Source of the DNA: Bradyrhizobium sp. WSM3983
GTDB taxonomy: Bacteria > Pseudomonadota > Alphaproteobacteria > Rhizobiales > Xanthobacteraceae
Assembly (NCBI RefSeq): GCF_000473045.1
Contig: NZ_AXAY01000011.1
Coordinates: 186,001 to 250,000 of the forward strand
Direction of reading: 5' to 3'
Length of the DNA stretch: 64,000 nucleotides
A program made the position numbers and the translations under genes. The notes under the pieces are model-generated. The model was not told the origin of the DNA and made no database searches. It was given only the letters and a program-made list of their open reading frames with translations. Position 1 is the first letter of the stretch, and each line of letters opens with the position of its first letter. Shown here one piece after another: positions 1 to 9,248 of the stretch.

Positions 1-47
1 GCAAAATCAGCATCGGTCATATCGGCGCGCCACAATGGGAGTGCGGA

Positions 48-287
48 ATGGACGAACTGAACGGCAAGCTGATCGCGTGTCAGATTCTGATCACGGGGTT
101 GATCGCGCGCGTCGCCAATGAACAGCGCGATCCCCTGCGCTTCCTCACCGACTTTCGCGACGAGATCAAAGCCGTCGTCAACGGCGTCAACATCGCCGGC
201 ATGGACAATTCCGATCGCGTGCGAGCCACCGCGCAGCGCACTATCGACGAATTGTTCTCGCTGATGAAGCCGCCGAGCAGCGACTGA
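48..287 (+). CDS. Small hypothetical protein, 79 aa
   Basis: I do not recognise a named family. The protein is mostly helical in character, with no signal peptide, no cysteine and no membrane segment, so it is probably cytoplasmic. The ATG is preceded by GGGAG six bases upstream, a good ribosome-binding site, and codon use looks normal for the window. It lies upstream of the iron-uptake genes in the same direction, but about 230 bases with palindromic and TTTAGAA-type sites separate them, so it is probably transcribed separately. A regulatory or accessory role cannot be deduced from sequence. Confidence 0.7.
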   Translation: MDELNGKLIACQILITGLIARVANEQRDPLRFLTDFRDEIKAVVNGVNIAGMDNSDRVRATAQRTIDELFSLMKPPSSD

Positions 288-344
288 CGTGCTGCGCAAA
301 ATGATGCGCGAGAACAAGCGCTGCTGTATCCGACTGCTTCAATG

Positions 345-356
345 TGTCGCGCGACA
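345..356. promoter_or_regulatory. 12-bp perfect palindrome upstream of first receptor
   Basis: TGTCGCGCGACA is self-complementary and is preceded by AATG, so that CAATGTGTCGC is present at 340-350. The same 11-base half-site forms both arms of the larger inverted repeat just before the second receptor (3166-3198). A regulator binding both receptor promoters is the simplest inference; which regulator is unknown. Confidence 0.4.
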
Positions 357-379
357 TTTCGGCAATTTAAAATTCGTAA

Positions 380-402
380 TATTAGAATCGGTTTGAACTA
401 GA
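380..402 (+). promoter_or_regulatory. TTAGAA-type iron-control (Irr/ICE-like) element before receptor 1
   Basis: The segment containing TTAGAATCGGTTTGA is closely similar to the third tandem copy in front of the second receptor (TTTAGAATCGTTTTGA, 3084-3099), and the similarity continues into a CAATTCAAG / CGATTCAAG tail. TTTAGAA half-sites resemble what I remember of the iron control element bound by Irr in rhizobia. The assignment to Irr is inference; the similarity between the two upstream regions is visible. Confidence 0.45.
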
Positions 403-520
403 GCAATTCAAGTGGTTGCGCAGGCCTCCGCGCATTGACCTGATTTTTTGCGATCGATAGCACCGCCTCATCGTTCGTCGCGCATGTTGCGGATCGACGA
501 ATTTGGAATGGGGTGTTGCA

Positions 521-2929
521 ATGGGGCTGGCGGTGACTCCGCGATCGTTGCGTGCGATCGCGGCAAGAAATTCATTTGAACTCGACGGCAATTCCGGCAA
601 GGCGGTGTCGGCCGTCGCCGGGCTGATTGCAGTGGCGTCGGTGTCGAGCGGTGCGCAAGCGCAGCAGTCGAGCCTGCCGCCGGTGAATGTCGACGCGCCG
701 GTCGAGCGCCCGCGTCCGGCAGCCTCGAAGCCGACGCCGGAGCAGGTCCGCGCGCGCAACGCGCTTCGCCGTGCCGCGCAGCGCCAGCAGGCGCAGCAGC
801 AGGCTGCCGCCGCCGCATCGGCGCCAGCCGGCGCCGTCGATCGCAATCCCTATGCCGATCCGGCCGCGCCCTACAAGGTCGACCACGTCCAGGCGTCCGG
901 CAAGTTTCCCGAGCCGATGCTGAACACGCCGAAGACGATCACGGTGCTCAGCAAGGAAGTGCTCGAGGACAAGAACGCAACGACGCTGAAGGAGATCGGC
1001 CGCTCCACCGCCGGCGTGACGCTGGGGTCGGGCGAGGGCGGCAACGCCTTCGGCGACCGGTTCTTCATTCGCGGCTTCGATGCGCGCAACGACGTCTTCA
1101 TCGACGGCATCCGCGATCCCGCCGTGTCGATCCGCGAGAACTTCTTCACCGAGCAGATCGAGATTCTGCGCGGGCCGGCATCGTCCTATGCCGGCCGCGG
1201 CACGGCCGGCGGCGCCATCAACATCGTCACCAAGCAGGCCGGCGACGTGAACTTCAAGCGGATGGATACCGAGTTCGGCACCGACAGGACCAAGCGCGTC
1301 ACGCTTGACGTCAACCAGGTCGTCGATCCCTCGTTCTCGGTGCGCACCGGCGGCCTGTTCCAGGACGCCAATGTCGCCGGCCGCAACTACGTGACCGACG
1401 ATCGCTGGGGCGCGTTCCTGTCGACCAGGTACACCCCGACCAACGACATCAAGATCACGACGAACTACGTCCACACCGATCTCAGCGGCCTGCCGGATTT
1501 CGGCGTGCCCTATTACAAGCGGGGCAACGTTCCGGTGACGTCGGCCGGGATTCCGCGCGGGACCTGGTACGGCTTCCTCAACCGCGACTTCCAGACCGCG
1601 CGGCAGGATTTCGGTACTGCGACTGCGGAGTACAAGGTCAACGAGGCCATCACCCTGAGCAGCAAGGTGCGCGGCGAGCATTCGCTGCTCAACTATATCG
1701 GCACGCTGCCGCAGAACCCGGTGACGACCAACATCAATCCGCTGCTCTGGACCACGACGGCCAGCGCGCAGAGCCGCTACCAGACCGTGGACGTCTGGGC
1801 CAACCAGAACGAGGCCACGTTCAAGCTCGACACCGGCGGGGTCAAGCACACCGCGGTGTTCGGCGTCGAATACACCAACGAGAACATCTCGATCGACCGT
1901 TATTCGGGTCTGGCATCGGAGCTGGCCGGCTCCGGCTTCACGAGCAACGGGGCTCTCTCGGGAATCAATCTCTACTCCCCTCAGTCCACTTATGTCGGTG
2001 GCTTCGGTACACCGTCGCTGACGGGCAATCCGACGCGTTATGGCGTCAACACCAGCAGCGTCTACGTCATGGACACCGCGAACTGGCAGGACACCGTCAT
2101 CGTCAATGGCGGCATCCGCTATGACGGCTATAACATGAGCTCGTCGAGCAACTCGGCCTATCTGAAAATGAATTCCGATCTGGTCAACTACAATGTCGGC
2201 CTGGTCTACAAGCCGACGTCGATCGGCAGCATCTATGCGGCCTATGCGACCTCGGCCAATCCATTCGGCTCGGAGCTTGACGCGACCGGCACCGATTACG
2301 GCGGCGTTCCCGCCAACACGACCGTTCTGCTCGGACCCGAGCGCAACAAGGCGGCCGAACTCGGCACCAAATGGGAGCTCGCCGATCGTCACCTGCTGGT
2401 CAGCGCGGCGCTGTTCCAGACGACGAAAGACAACGCGCGCGAGACCAACGCTGCGGGCCTGCTCACCTCGAACGCAGCCTACCGCATCCAGGGCATCGAC
2501 ATCGAGGCCGAGGGCAAGATCACGGATCGCTGGAGCATTTTTGGCGGCCTGGTACTGATGCAGTCGAAGGTCACGCAGAGCAACATCGCCTCCAATATTG
2601 GCCTTCAGCTCGCCAACGTCGCGCACCAGTCGTTCAGCATGCTGACCAAGTACAAGTTCGACGGCGACTGGGAAGTCGGTGGGCAGGCGGTGTACCGCTC
2701 CAAGGTCTATGGCGGCACGTTCGCGGCCAACACCGGCAACGAGCTGCCGAGCTACTGGCGCTTCGATGCGTTCGTCGAGAAGAAGATCGACAAGAACTGG
2801 ACCATGAAATTCTACGCCCAGAACCTCACCAACAAGCTCTACTACGACACGCTCTATCGCAGCGCCGTGCCGTTCGTCGCGGTCGCGCCGGGGCGGGCGT
2901 TCTATCTGATCACGACCGCCAAGTTCTGA
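521..2929 (+). CDS. TonB-dependent siderophore receptor (paralogue 1)
   Basis: Outer-membrane gated channel for a ferric siderophore. From the chosen ATG it is 802 aa. A long signal region ends near residue 47 (GAQAQQ). A Pro/Ala/Gln/Arg-rich linker follows (about 50-110) and carries an RNALRRAAQRQQ motif shared with the next gene. The plug runs about 134-241 with DRFFIRGFDARNDVFIDG, EILRGPASSYAGRG and GGAINIVTKQ. The rest is beta-barrel, ending in the terminal Phe typical of outer-membrane proteins. A TTG start at 503 is also open. I prefer ATG 521 because it aligns with the matching start in the paralogue and GGAATGGGG lies just upstream. The substrate cannot be read from sequence; the family resembles catecholate/hydroxamate receptors. 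Confidence 0.93.
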   Translation: MGLAVTPRSLRAIAARNSFELDGNSGKAVSAVAGLIAVASVSSGAQAQQSSLPPVNVDAPVERPRPAASKPTPEQVRARNALRRAAQRQQAQQQAAAAASAPAGAVDRNPYADPAAPYKVDHVQASGKFPEPMLNTPKTITVLSKEVLEDKNATTLKEIGRSTAGVTLGSGEGGNAFGDRFFIRGFDARNDVFIDGIRDPAVSIRENFFTEQIEILRGPASSYAGRGTAGGAINIVTKQAGDVNFKRMDTEFGTDRTKRVTLDVNQVVDPSFSVRTGGLFQDANVAGRNYVTDDRWGAFLSTRYTPTNDIKITTNYVHTDLSGLPDFGVPYYKRGNVPVTSAGIPRGTWYGFLNRDFQTARQDFGTATAEYKVNEAITLSSKVRGEHSLLNYIGTLPQNPVTTNINPLLWTTTASAQSRYQTVDVWANQNEATFKLDTGGVKHTAVFGVEYTNENISIDRYSGLASELAGSGFTSNGALSGINLYSPQSTYVGGFGTPSLTGNPTRYGVNTSSVYVMDTANWQDTVIVNGGIRYDGYNMSSSSNSAYLKMNSDLVNYNVGLVYKPTSIGSIYAAYATSANPFGSELDATGTDYGGVPANTTVLLGPERNKAAELGTKWELADRHLLVSAALFQTTKDNARETNAAGLLTSNAAYRIQGIDIEAEGKITDRWSIFGGLVLMQSKVTQSNIASNIGLQLANVAHQSFSMLTKYKFDGDWEVGGQAVYRSKVYGGTFAANTGNELPSYWRFDAFVEKKIDKNWTMKFYAQNLTNKLYYDTLYRSAVPFVAVAPGRAFYLITTAKF

Positions 2930-2958
2930 TTAGGTTCTGATTGCGCCGATCCAAATCG

Positions 2959-2984
2959 GGGATGCTTGCCACGGCAGGCATCCC
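2959..2984. terminator. Stem-loop between the two receptor genes
   Basis: GGGATGCTTGC and GCAGGCATCCC form an 11-bp stem with one G-T pair around a four-base loop, 30 bases after the stop of receptor 1. No T-run follows, so it is not a classical intrinsic terminator. It may act as a transcript end, a processing or stability element, or an attenuator. Confidence 0.35.
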
Positions 2985-3036
2985 GCTACTCCTAACCGAT
3001 CGCGATGCGCGGTATCGACGAGAGATATCGAGGCCA

Positions 3037-3105
3037 GTTTAGAACGCTTACAAACTCGAGTTTAGAACCATTTCAAGCTCGAGTTTAGAATCGTTTTGAT
3101 CTGGA
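3037..3105 (+). promoter_or_regulatory. Three tandem 23-bp TTTAGAA repeats (Irr/ICE-like operator array)
   Basis: Three contiguous copies start at 3037, 3060 and 3083, each beginning GTTTAGAA. The first two end in AACTCGA and AGCTCGA; the third diverges after GTTTAGAATCGTTTTGAT. The period is exactly 23 bases. The array lies about 115-185 bases before the start of receptor 2. A homologous single element precedes receptor 1. Tandem half-sites at constant spacing suggest cooperative binding of an iron-responsive repressor. Irr is the best candidate from the TTTAGAA core, but this is inference. Confidence 0.55.
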
Positions 3106-3165
3106 CCGATTCAAGGATGCGACAGCCGTGATTGCGTTGACCCACTTTACCACGCTCGATACGAC

Positions 3166-3198
3166 CAATGTGTCGCATTGTCGCAATGCGACACATTG
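3166..3198. promoter_or_regulatory. Perfect 15-bp inverted repeat at receptor 2 start
   Basis: CAATGTGTCGCATTG, a TCG spacer, and CAATGCGACACATTG pair perfectly. The repeat ends 22 bases before the preferred ATG at 3221 and 10 bases before the alternative ATG at 3209. It could be a dimeric operator or, in the mRNA, a strong hairpin in the 5' leader that affects access to the ribosome-binding region. The CAATGTGTCGC half-site recurs upstream of receptor 1. Confidence 0.5.
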
Positions 3199-3220
3199 CA
3201 GAAACGGAATGGGGCGTCGG

Positions 3221-5779
3221 ATGGGTATGGTGAGCGCTCCGCGGTCGTTGCGGTCGACCGCGGCACGGCAAGCATTGGGCAGCAATTTCGATATTGCCGC
3301 CGGCAAGACTGTTTCCACTGTTGCGAGTCTGATTGCGGTCGCGTCCGTCTCGACCGGCGTGCAGGCACAACAATCGACTCTGCCCCCCGTGAACGTCGAC
3401 GCGCCCAAGGAGCGGCCGCGCTCCACCGCCGCCAAGCCGACGCCGGAGCAGATCCGCGCTCGCAACGCGCTGCGTCGCGCCGCCCAGCGTCAGCAGGCTG
3501 CAACAGCGCCGGTGGTCAACCCGAGCCCGGGTGCTCCCGACCGCGATCCCTATGCGGATCCCGCCGCACCGTACAAGGTCGATCACATGCAGGCCTCCGG
3601 AAAATTTCCGGAGAAGCTGGTCGATACGCCGCGATCGATGACGGTGCTCTCGAAAGAGGTGCTCGAAGACAAGGGCGCCACGTCGTTGAAGCAGGCGATC
3701 CTGAGCACCGCGGGCGTCACGCTCGGCACCGGCGAGGGCGGTAATGCCTTCGGCGACCGCTTCTTCATTCGCGGCTTCGATGCGCGTAACGACATCTTCA
3801 TCGACGGCATGCGGGATGCCGGCGTCAGCGTTCGAGAGAACTTCTTCACCGAGCAGGTCGAGATCCTGCGCGGCCCGGCATCTTCCTTCGCCGGCCGCGG
3901 CACGGCAGGTGGCGCGATCAACATCGTCACCAAGCAGGCGGTGACGGAGAAGAGCTTCTACAACATGGACACCACGTTTGGCACCGACCAGACCAAGCGT
4001 GTGACGTTGGACGTCAACCAGGTCGTCGATCCCACATTCGCGATTCGCGCCGTCGGCCTGTTCCAGGATGCCAAGGTTGCGGGCCGGGACCGGGTTACCG
4101 ACAATCGCGATGGTGCCTTCGTGGCGACTACCTGGAAGCCGACCGATACGATCAAGATTACGAGCAATTACATCCATACCGAACAGACCGGTATTCCGGA
4201 TTTTGGCGTGCCGTACTATCGGCCGAGCACGTCGTCGACATCAGGTGGTCCGTTCCCGGACTTTGGCGTGAACCGCAACAATTTCTACGGCTTCGTTAAT
4301 CGCGACTTCTTTAGAACCGGCCAGGACATCGGCACGATCAACGCCGAGGTCCAGATCACGCCCGACCTGATGCTCAGCAACAAGATTCGGGAGTCGCACT
4401 CCACGCAGAACTATATCGGCACACTGCCGGAGTCGCCGACGCTTGCCGCGGGAGCTCCGTTCACGGCCTATACGCTCACCGCCAACCCGCAGAGCCGCTA
4501 CCAGGCCACCGACGTGTTCGCCAATCAGACCGAGGCGACGTACAAGTTCAACGATGTCGCCGGCTTCAAGCACACCCTGCTTGGCGGCATCGAATACGAC
4601 AGGGAACGATCGTCGATCGATAGCTACACCGGGCTTAGCTCCGAGATCACGACGGGGACCACGCCTTTCACGGGCGGCGGATCGACGTCCGGCGTCAGCG
4701 TCTTTTATCCGCAAGCCACCGACAATCCGTTCCCGATCCCGAATGGCCTCACAGGCAGGCCAACCAGGATCGGCATCGACACCACGAGCGGATACGTGGT
4801 TGATTCCGCCAACTACCGCGATGTGCTGATCCTCAACGGTGGCTTTCGCTATGACGACTACAGCATCAAGACGTCCGGATACTCGACGACTGGCGCCCCT
4901 GGTCAGCAATCGGCGGAATTCCTGATCCCAAGCTTCAATCTCGGGCTCACGTTGAAGCCTTTGCCGAACGGCAGCGTCTACGTGGCCTATGCCACGTCTT
5001 CGAATCCCGTCGGCGCCGAGTTCGACGGCACCAGTACGGCCTATGGCGGCATCAATCCCACTTTGGCTGGCGGTAACACCCAGATCTTCGGGCCGGAGAA
5101 GAACAAGGCGATCGAGCTCGGCACCAAATGGGAGCTGTTCGACCGTCACTTGCTGGTTACGGCGGCGCTGTTCCAGACCGAGAAGGAAAACGCGCGAGAG
5201 GCGCAGAATGTCGGTAGTGCAGCTGTCGCAGCGCCACTTGGCTGCACCTTCGCTCCCGTGGCTCCCGCGACCACTGTATCGTGCATCACGGCCGGCGCCG
5301 CATACCGCATCCGCGGAATCGATCTCGGCGTGGGCGGCAATATCACCGACAAGTGGAGCCTGTTCGGCGGCCTCGTTTTGATGCAGTCGGAGGTTACCAA
5401 GTCGCTGGCGCCGTCGCCCAATAAGGCGCTTTATCCGACCAATGTCGGGCGGCCGCTCGCCAACATCGCGCATCAATCGTTCAGCTTGCTCTCGAAGTAT
5501 CAGGTCAACGATATCTGGGAACTGGGCGGGCAGGCGGTGTACCGCTCGCAAATTTATGGCGGCACCTTGCTCGCGGCCAACCAGGGCACGTCGATCCCGG
5601 GCTATTGGCGATTTGACGCGTTCGCGGAAGCCAAGATCAACAAGAACTGGCAGGTGAAGCTGTTCGTCAACAACATCTTCGATAAACGCTACTACGACGC
5701 GTTGTACCAGAGCGCTGCGCCGTTCGTGCTGGAAGCACCGGGCCGCGCCGCCTATCTGGTGATCTCGGCGCGCTACTGA
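3221..5779 (+). CDS. TonB-dependent siderophore receptor (paralogue 2)
   Basis: Tandem paralogue of the preceding receptor, 852 aa from ATG 3221. A signal region ends at GVQAQQ, and an RNALRRAAQRQQ linker follows. The plug carries DRFFIRGFDARNDIFIDG and EILRGPASSFAGRG, and a barrel ends in Tyr. Loops in the barrel differ from paralogue 1 in length (for example a Cys-containing stretch near residue 670, CTFAPVAPATTVSC), which fits a different ligand. Starts at GTG 3128 and ATG 3209 are also in frame. I chose 3221 because MG-x-x-x-PRSLR aligns residue for residue with paralogue 1 and because the 5' stretch otherwise runs through the inverted repeat. The hydroxylase gene follows after 20 bases, so this gene probably heads the hydroxylase-exbB-exbD-tonB operon. 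Confidence 0.93.
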   Translation: MGMVSAPRSLRSTAARQALGSNFDIAAGKTVSTVASLIAVASVSTGVQAQQSTLPPVNVDAPKERPRSTAAKPTPEQIRARNALRRAAQRQQAATAPVVNPSPGAPDRDPYADPAAPYKVDHMQASGKFPEKLVDTPRSMTVLSKEVLEDKGATSLKQAILSTAGVTLGTGEGGNAFGDRFFIRGFDARNDIFIDGMRDAGVSVRENFFTEQVEILRGPASSFAGRGTAGGAINIVTKQAVTEKSFYNMDTTFGTDQTKRVTLDVNQVVDPTFAIRAVGLFQDAKVAGRDRVTDNRDGAFVATTWKPTDTIKITSNYIHTEQTGIPDFGVPYYRPSTSSTSGGPFPDFGVNRNNFYGFVNRDFFRTGQDIGTINAEVQITPDLMLSNKIRESHSTQNYIGTLPESPTLAAGAPFTAYTLTANPQSRYQATDVFANQTEATYKFNDVAGFKHTLLGGIEYDRERSSIDSYTGLSSEITTGTTPFTGGGSTSGVSVFYPQATDNPFPIPNGLTGRPTRIGIDTTSGYVVDSANYRDVLILNGGFRYDDYSIKTSGYSTTGAPGQQSAEFLIPSFNLGLTLKPLPNGSVYVAYATSSNPVGAEFDGTSTAYGGINPTLAGGNTQIFGPEKNKAIELGTKWELFDRHLLVTAALFQTEKENAREAQNVGSAAVAAPLGCTFAPVAPATTVSCITAGAAYRIRGIDLGVGGNITDKWSLFGGLVLMQSEVTKSLAPSPNKALYPTNVGRPLANIAHQSFSLLSKYQVNDIWELGGQAVYRSQIYGGTLLAANQGTSIPGYWRFDAFAEAKINKNWQVKLFVNNIFDKRYYDALYQSAAPFVLEAPGRAAYLVISARY

Positions 5780-5799
5780 TGGAGAACTGACGAGGTGCC

Positions 5800-6485
5800 A
5801 TGCTGACATGCATAGAAGGCGTTCTGAGCAAGGATGATGTGGCGGAGTTCCGCCGCATCATGGACGCCAGCGAATGGGAAGACGGCCGTTCCACCGCGGG
5901 CGCGCAGTCAGCAATGGTCAAGCGCAACGAGCAGTTGCCGCCGGATAGCGAGGTCGTGCGCAAGCTCGGCAATCGTATCATCTCGGCGTTGACGGCGAAC
6001 CCGCGATTTCTGGCGGCCGCCATCCCGCTCCAGATCTTTCCGCCGCTGTTCAACCGCTACGCGGCAGACAGCGGCCATCATTTCGGCTTGCACGTCGACA
6101 ACGCGATCCGCGGCGACCGGCTGACCGGCCTTCGCATCCGCACGGATCTTTCGGTCACGCTGTTCCTCAGCGAGCCCGAGGATTACGACGGTGGCGAACT
6201 TGTGATCGAGGACACCTACGGCTCGCACGAAGTCAGGTTGCCAGCCGGGGACTGCGTGCTCTATCCCTCGACCAGCCTGCATCTGGTCACCCCGGTGACA
6301 AGGGGGGCGCGGGTTGCGTCTTTCTTCTGGCTTCAGAGCATGATACGAAACGATCAAGCCCGCAGCATGATCTTTGACCTCGACACCGCCATTCAGGCAT
6401 TGGTGGCCCGGCTCGGGCGTGACGATCCCGAAACGGTCAAATTGACGGGTATCTATCACAACCTCATTCGCACCTGGGCCGAAGT

Positions 6486-6489
<4 letters not shown>
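5800..6489 (+). CDS. Fe(II)/2-oxoglutarate-dependent PKHD-type hydroxylase (PiuC/YbiX family)
   Basis: This 229-aa protein has the usual length and arrangement of PiuC/YbiX proteins, which accompany siderophore receptors. The metal-binding H-x-D is in GLHVDNAI (about residue 98). The distal His is in TSLHLVTPVTRGAR, whose Arg would bind 2-oxoglutarate. A jelly-roll core (LSVTLFLSEPEDYDGGELVI) links them. The family's substrate is not established; a role in siderophore handling or iron release is inferred from context. GACGAGG precedes the ATG. Its TGA overlaps the exbB start (ATGA), which indicates translational coupling with the energising complex. Confidence 0.88.
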
Positions 6490-7451
<962 letters not shown>

Positions 7452-7454
7452 GCC

Positions 7455-7916
7455 ATGGCTGTTTCGCTCACAGACAACGATGACGACGACGACTTCTCGG
7501 AAACGCATGACATCAACGTCACGCCGTTCATCGACGTCATCCTGGTGCTGCTGATCATCTTCATGGTCGCTGCACCGCTGTCGACGGTCGATCTGCCGAT
7601 CGACCTGCCGACGTCGAGCGCGATGCCGCAGAAAAAGCCGGACAAGCCGACCTATGTCAGCATCAAGCCCGATCTGACGCTTGCGATCGGCGAAAACGCG
7701 GTCAAGCGAACCGACCTGGTCAGCTCGCTCGACGGGATCGCCGACATGAGCAAGGACAAATACGTGTTCCTGCGCGCCGACAAGGCTGTGCCTTACGGCG
7801 AGTTGATGGGCGTCATGGAAATCCTGCGGTCCGGCGGCTATTCTCGGATCAAGCTGGTGGCGCTCGAAGCACCTCCCGCGGCGGCTGGGCCGGCGCAGGG
7901 GGCAGTCCAACCCTGA
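7455..7916 (+). CDS. exbD: TonB-system biopolymer transport protein ExbD
   Basis: Inner-membrane partner of ExbB and TonB, 153 aa, the normal length. One N-terminal membrane segment carries the functionally essential Asp in DINVTPFIDVILVLLIIFM (about residues 22-40). A periplasmic domain follows and ends in a short Ala/Pro/Gly-rich tail. Placed between exbB and tonB with spacings of 3 and 10 bases, so the three products should be made together. Confidence 0.95.
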   Translation: MAVSLTDNDDDDDFSETHDINVTPFIDVILVLLIIFMVAAPLSTVDLPIDLPTSSAMPQKKPDKPTYVSIKPDLTLAIGENAVKRTDLVSSLDGIADMSKDKYVFLRADKAVPYGELMGVMEILRSGGYSRIKLVALEAPPAAAGPAQGAVQP

Positions 7917-7926
7917 TGGCAGCGCG

Positions 7927-8718
7927 ATGTCCGACCCTGTGATCGACGCGAAACCGTCCCGGCGGCTCTGGATTCTGGCCGCGATTGCCGCGATTGGCCT
8001 GCATCTTGGCGGGGCCGCGCTGGCGCTTGCCAACCTTCGTGCTGACGACGGTGACGATGGCCTCGGCGCCAACGGCGCCGAATACGCCGTCGAAATGACC
8101 TCGCCGAAGCTCCCAGAGACGGATCTGCCGCCGGGACCGGACAGCGAAGCGTCGCAGTTCCAGCCGCAGCAGATGCAGCAGCAGGCTGAGGTGAAAGAGA
8201 CCGATCTGCCGAAGGAATTACCTCAGGAAGCCGAAGATCCAGACCGCCTCGTCACCGAGAACGACTCCAAGAAGCCGGTCGAGGACACCACGAAGGTGGC
8301 CAAGGTCGAAACCCAGGCGGTCGAGGAAATGCCCAATGCGCAGGAGTCTGCGCGGCAGGCGTTGGACGAGAACGCGCGTGAGGACGAGAAGGCGGCCGCC
8401 CCCCACCAGGGCATCGGCAAGGACCTTCGCAAGCTGACGGCCGAATGGGGCAAGCGGATCAGCGCCTATTTCGAGCTTCACAAGCGCTATCCCAAGGACA
8501 AGACCAAGACGACGACGGTCAAGCTCAGCCTGGTCCTGAACCGCCGCGGCAATGTCGTGTCCGTCGACGTCGCCGAGTCCTCAGGCGATCCCGCCTTCGA
8601 CGATGCGGCCATATCAATGGTGCGCCGCTCGGATCCCGTGCCGGTCCCGCCGGCCGACCTCACGGACGATCAGTTCGCCTTCAGCCTGCCGGTGAATTTC
8701 AAGAAGCCGTCGAAATAA
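7927..8718 (+). CDS. tonB: Energy-transducing protein TonB
   Basis: Couples ExbB/ExbD to outer-membrane receptors. The 263-aa protein has one N-terminal membrane anchor (LWILAAIAAIGLHLGGAALA, about 15-34), a long acidic Glu/Gln/Pro-rich periplasmic spacer, and a C-terminal TonB domain (about 170-260). In that domain, ISAYFELHKRYP and VDVAESSGDPAFDDAAISMVRR are recognisable. It closes the iron-uptake operon and is convergent with the next gene, only 12 bases between stops. Its presence next to two receptors suggests a dedicated rather than general TonB. Confidence 0.94.
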   Translation: MSDPVIDAKPSRRLWILAAIAAIGLHLGGAALALANLRADDGDDGLGANGAEYAVEMTSPKLPETDLPPGPDSEASQFQPQQMQQQAEVKETDLPKELPQEAEDPDRLVTENDSKKPVEDTTKVAKVETQAVEEMPNAQESARQALDENAREDEKAAAPHQGIGKDLRKLTAEWGKRISAYFELHKRYPKDKTKTTTVKLSLVLNRRGNVVSVDVAESSGDPAFDDAAISMVRRSDPVPVPPADLTDDQFAFSLPVNFKKPSK

Positions 8719-8730
8719 GCGGCGTGGTCG

Positions 8731-9171
8731 TCAGCGCCAGTAGAACTTGATCGAGACGTAGACCACGACCAGGCAGGCGAAGATCAGCGCCACCGGGAGC
8801 GGGCGCTTCTCGGTTCCACCGAACATCGTCGCCCCGAACATGGCGGCCTTCTTCGGCTTGGGGGCCGGGCGCCGGAAGGCGGTAACATTGTCCGCCGCCG
8901 GCTCAGCCGGCCGCGTGCGCACATCGGGCGGGTTCCCGGCGCCGCCCATCTCCAGATAATAGGATTTGTAGACCTCGGCGATCGTAGCCTCGGCCGCCTC
9001 GCCCTCGCTCATCCGCTCCAGTAGCTTCTTGTAGCCGTCGAGGAAGCCCTGTGCGTCCGGAGGCAGCGCCGACAACCCATTCAGCTTGGCCATCATCTTC
9101 CAGGTGGCGAAATCGGCGCGGGCACGGGTGTCGGCGCGTCGCGCGATCAGCATATCGGCAGCTTTGACCAA
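8731..9171 (-). CDS. Hypothetical protein with C-terminal membrane anchor, 146 aa
   Basis: No family recognised. The N-terminal two thirds are soluble and helical (an LLERMSEGEAAEATIAEVYK stretch near residue 50-70), followed by a Pro/Lys-rich segment. A single hydrophobic C-terminal helix (PVALIFACLVVVYVSIKFYW) ends at the last residue, as in tail-anchored proteins. Convergent with tonB, so it is not part of the iron operon. Confidence 0.75.
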   Translation of the reverse strand: MVKAADMLIARRADTRARADFATWKMMAKLNGLSALPPDAQGFLDGYKKLLERMSEGEAAEATIAEVYKSYYLEMGGAGNPPDVRTRPAEPAADNVTAFRRPAPKPKKAAMFGATMFGGTEKRPLPVALIFACLVVVYVSIKFYWR

Positions 9172-9248
9172 GTTGGCCTCTGGCCCTTCGGCTTTGTCTT
9201 CAAATGCAGGATCTTCAAGGTGCGGAATCTTGAAGGGTACGGCTTCAA

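Noticed and set aside
572..2626. 684-residue open frame on the minus strand across receptor 1
   Set aside because: Arises from high GC third positions opposite the receptor; composition is Arg/Asp/Val-rich without domain signal, and the plus-strand product is an unmistakable receptor.
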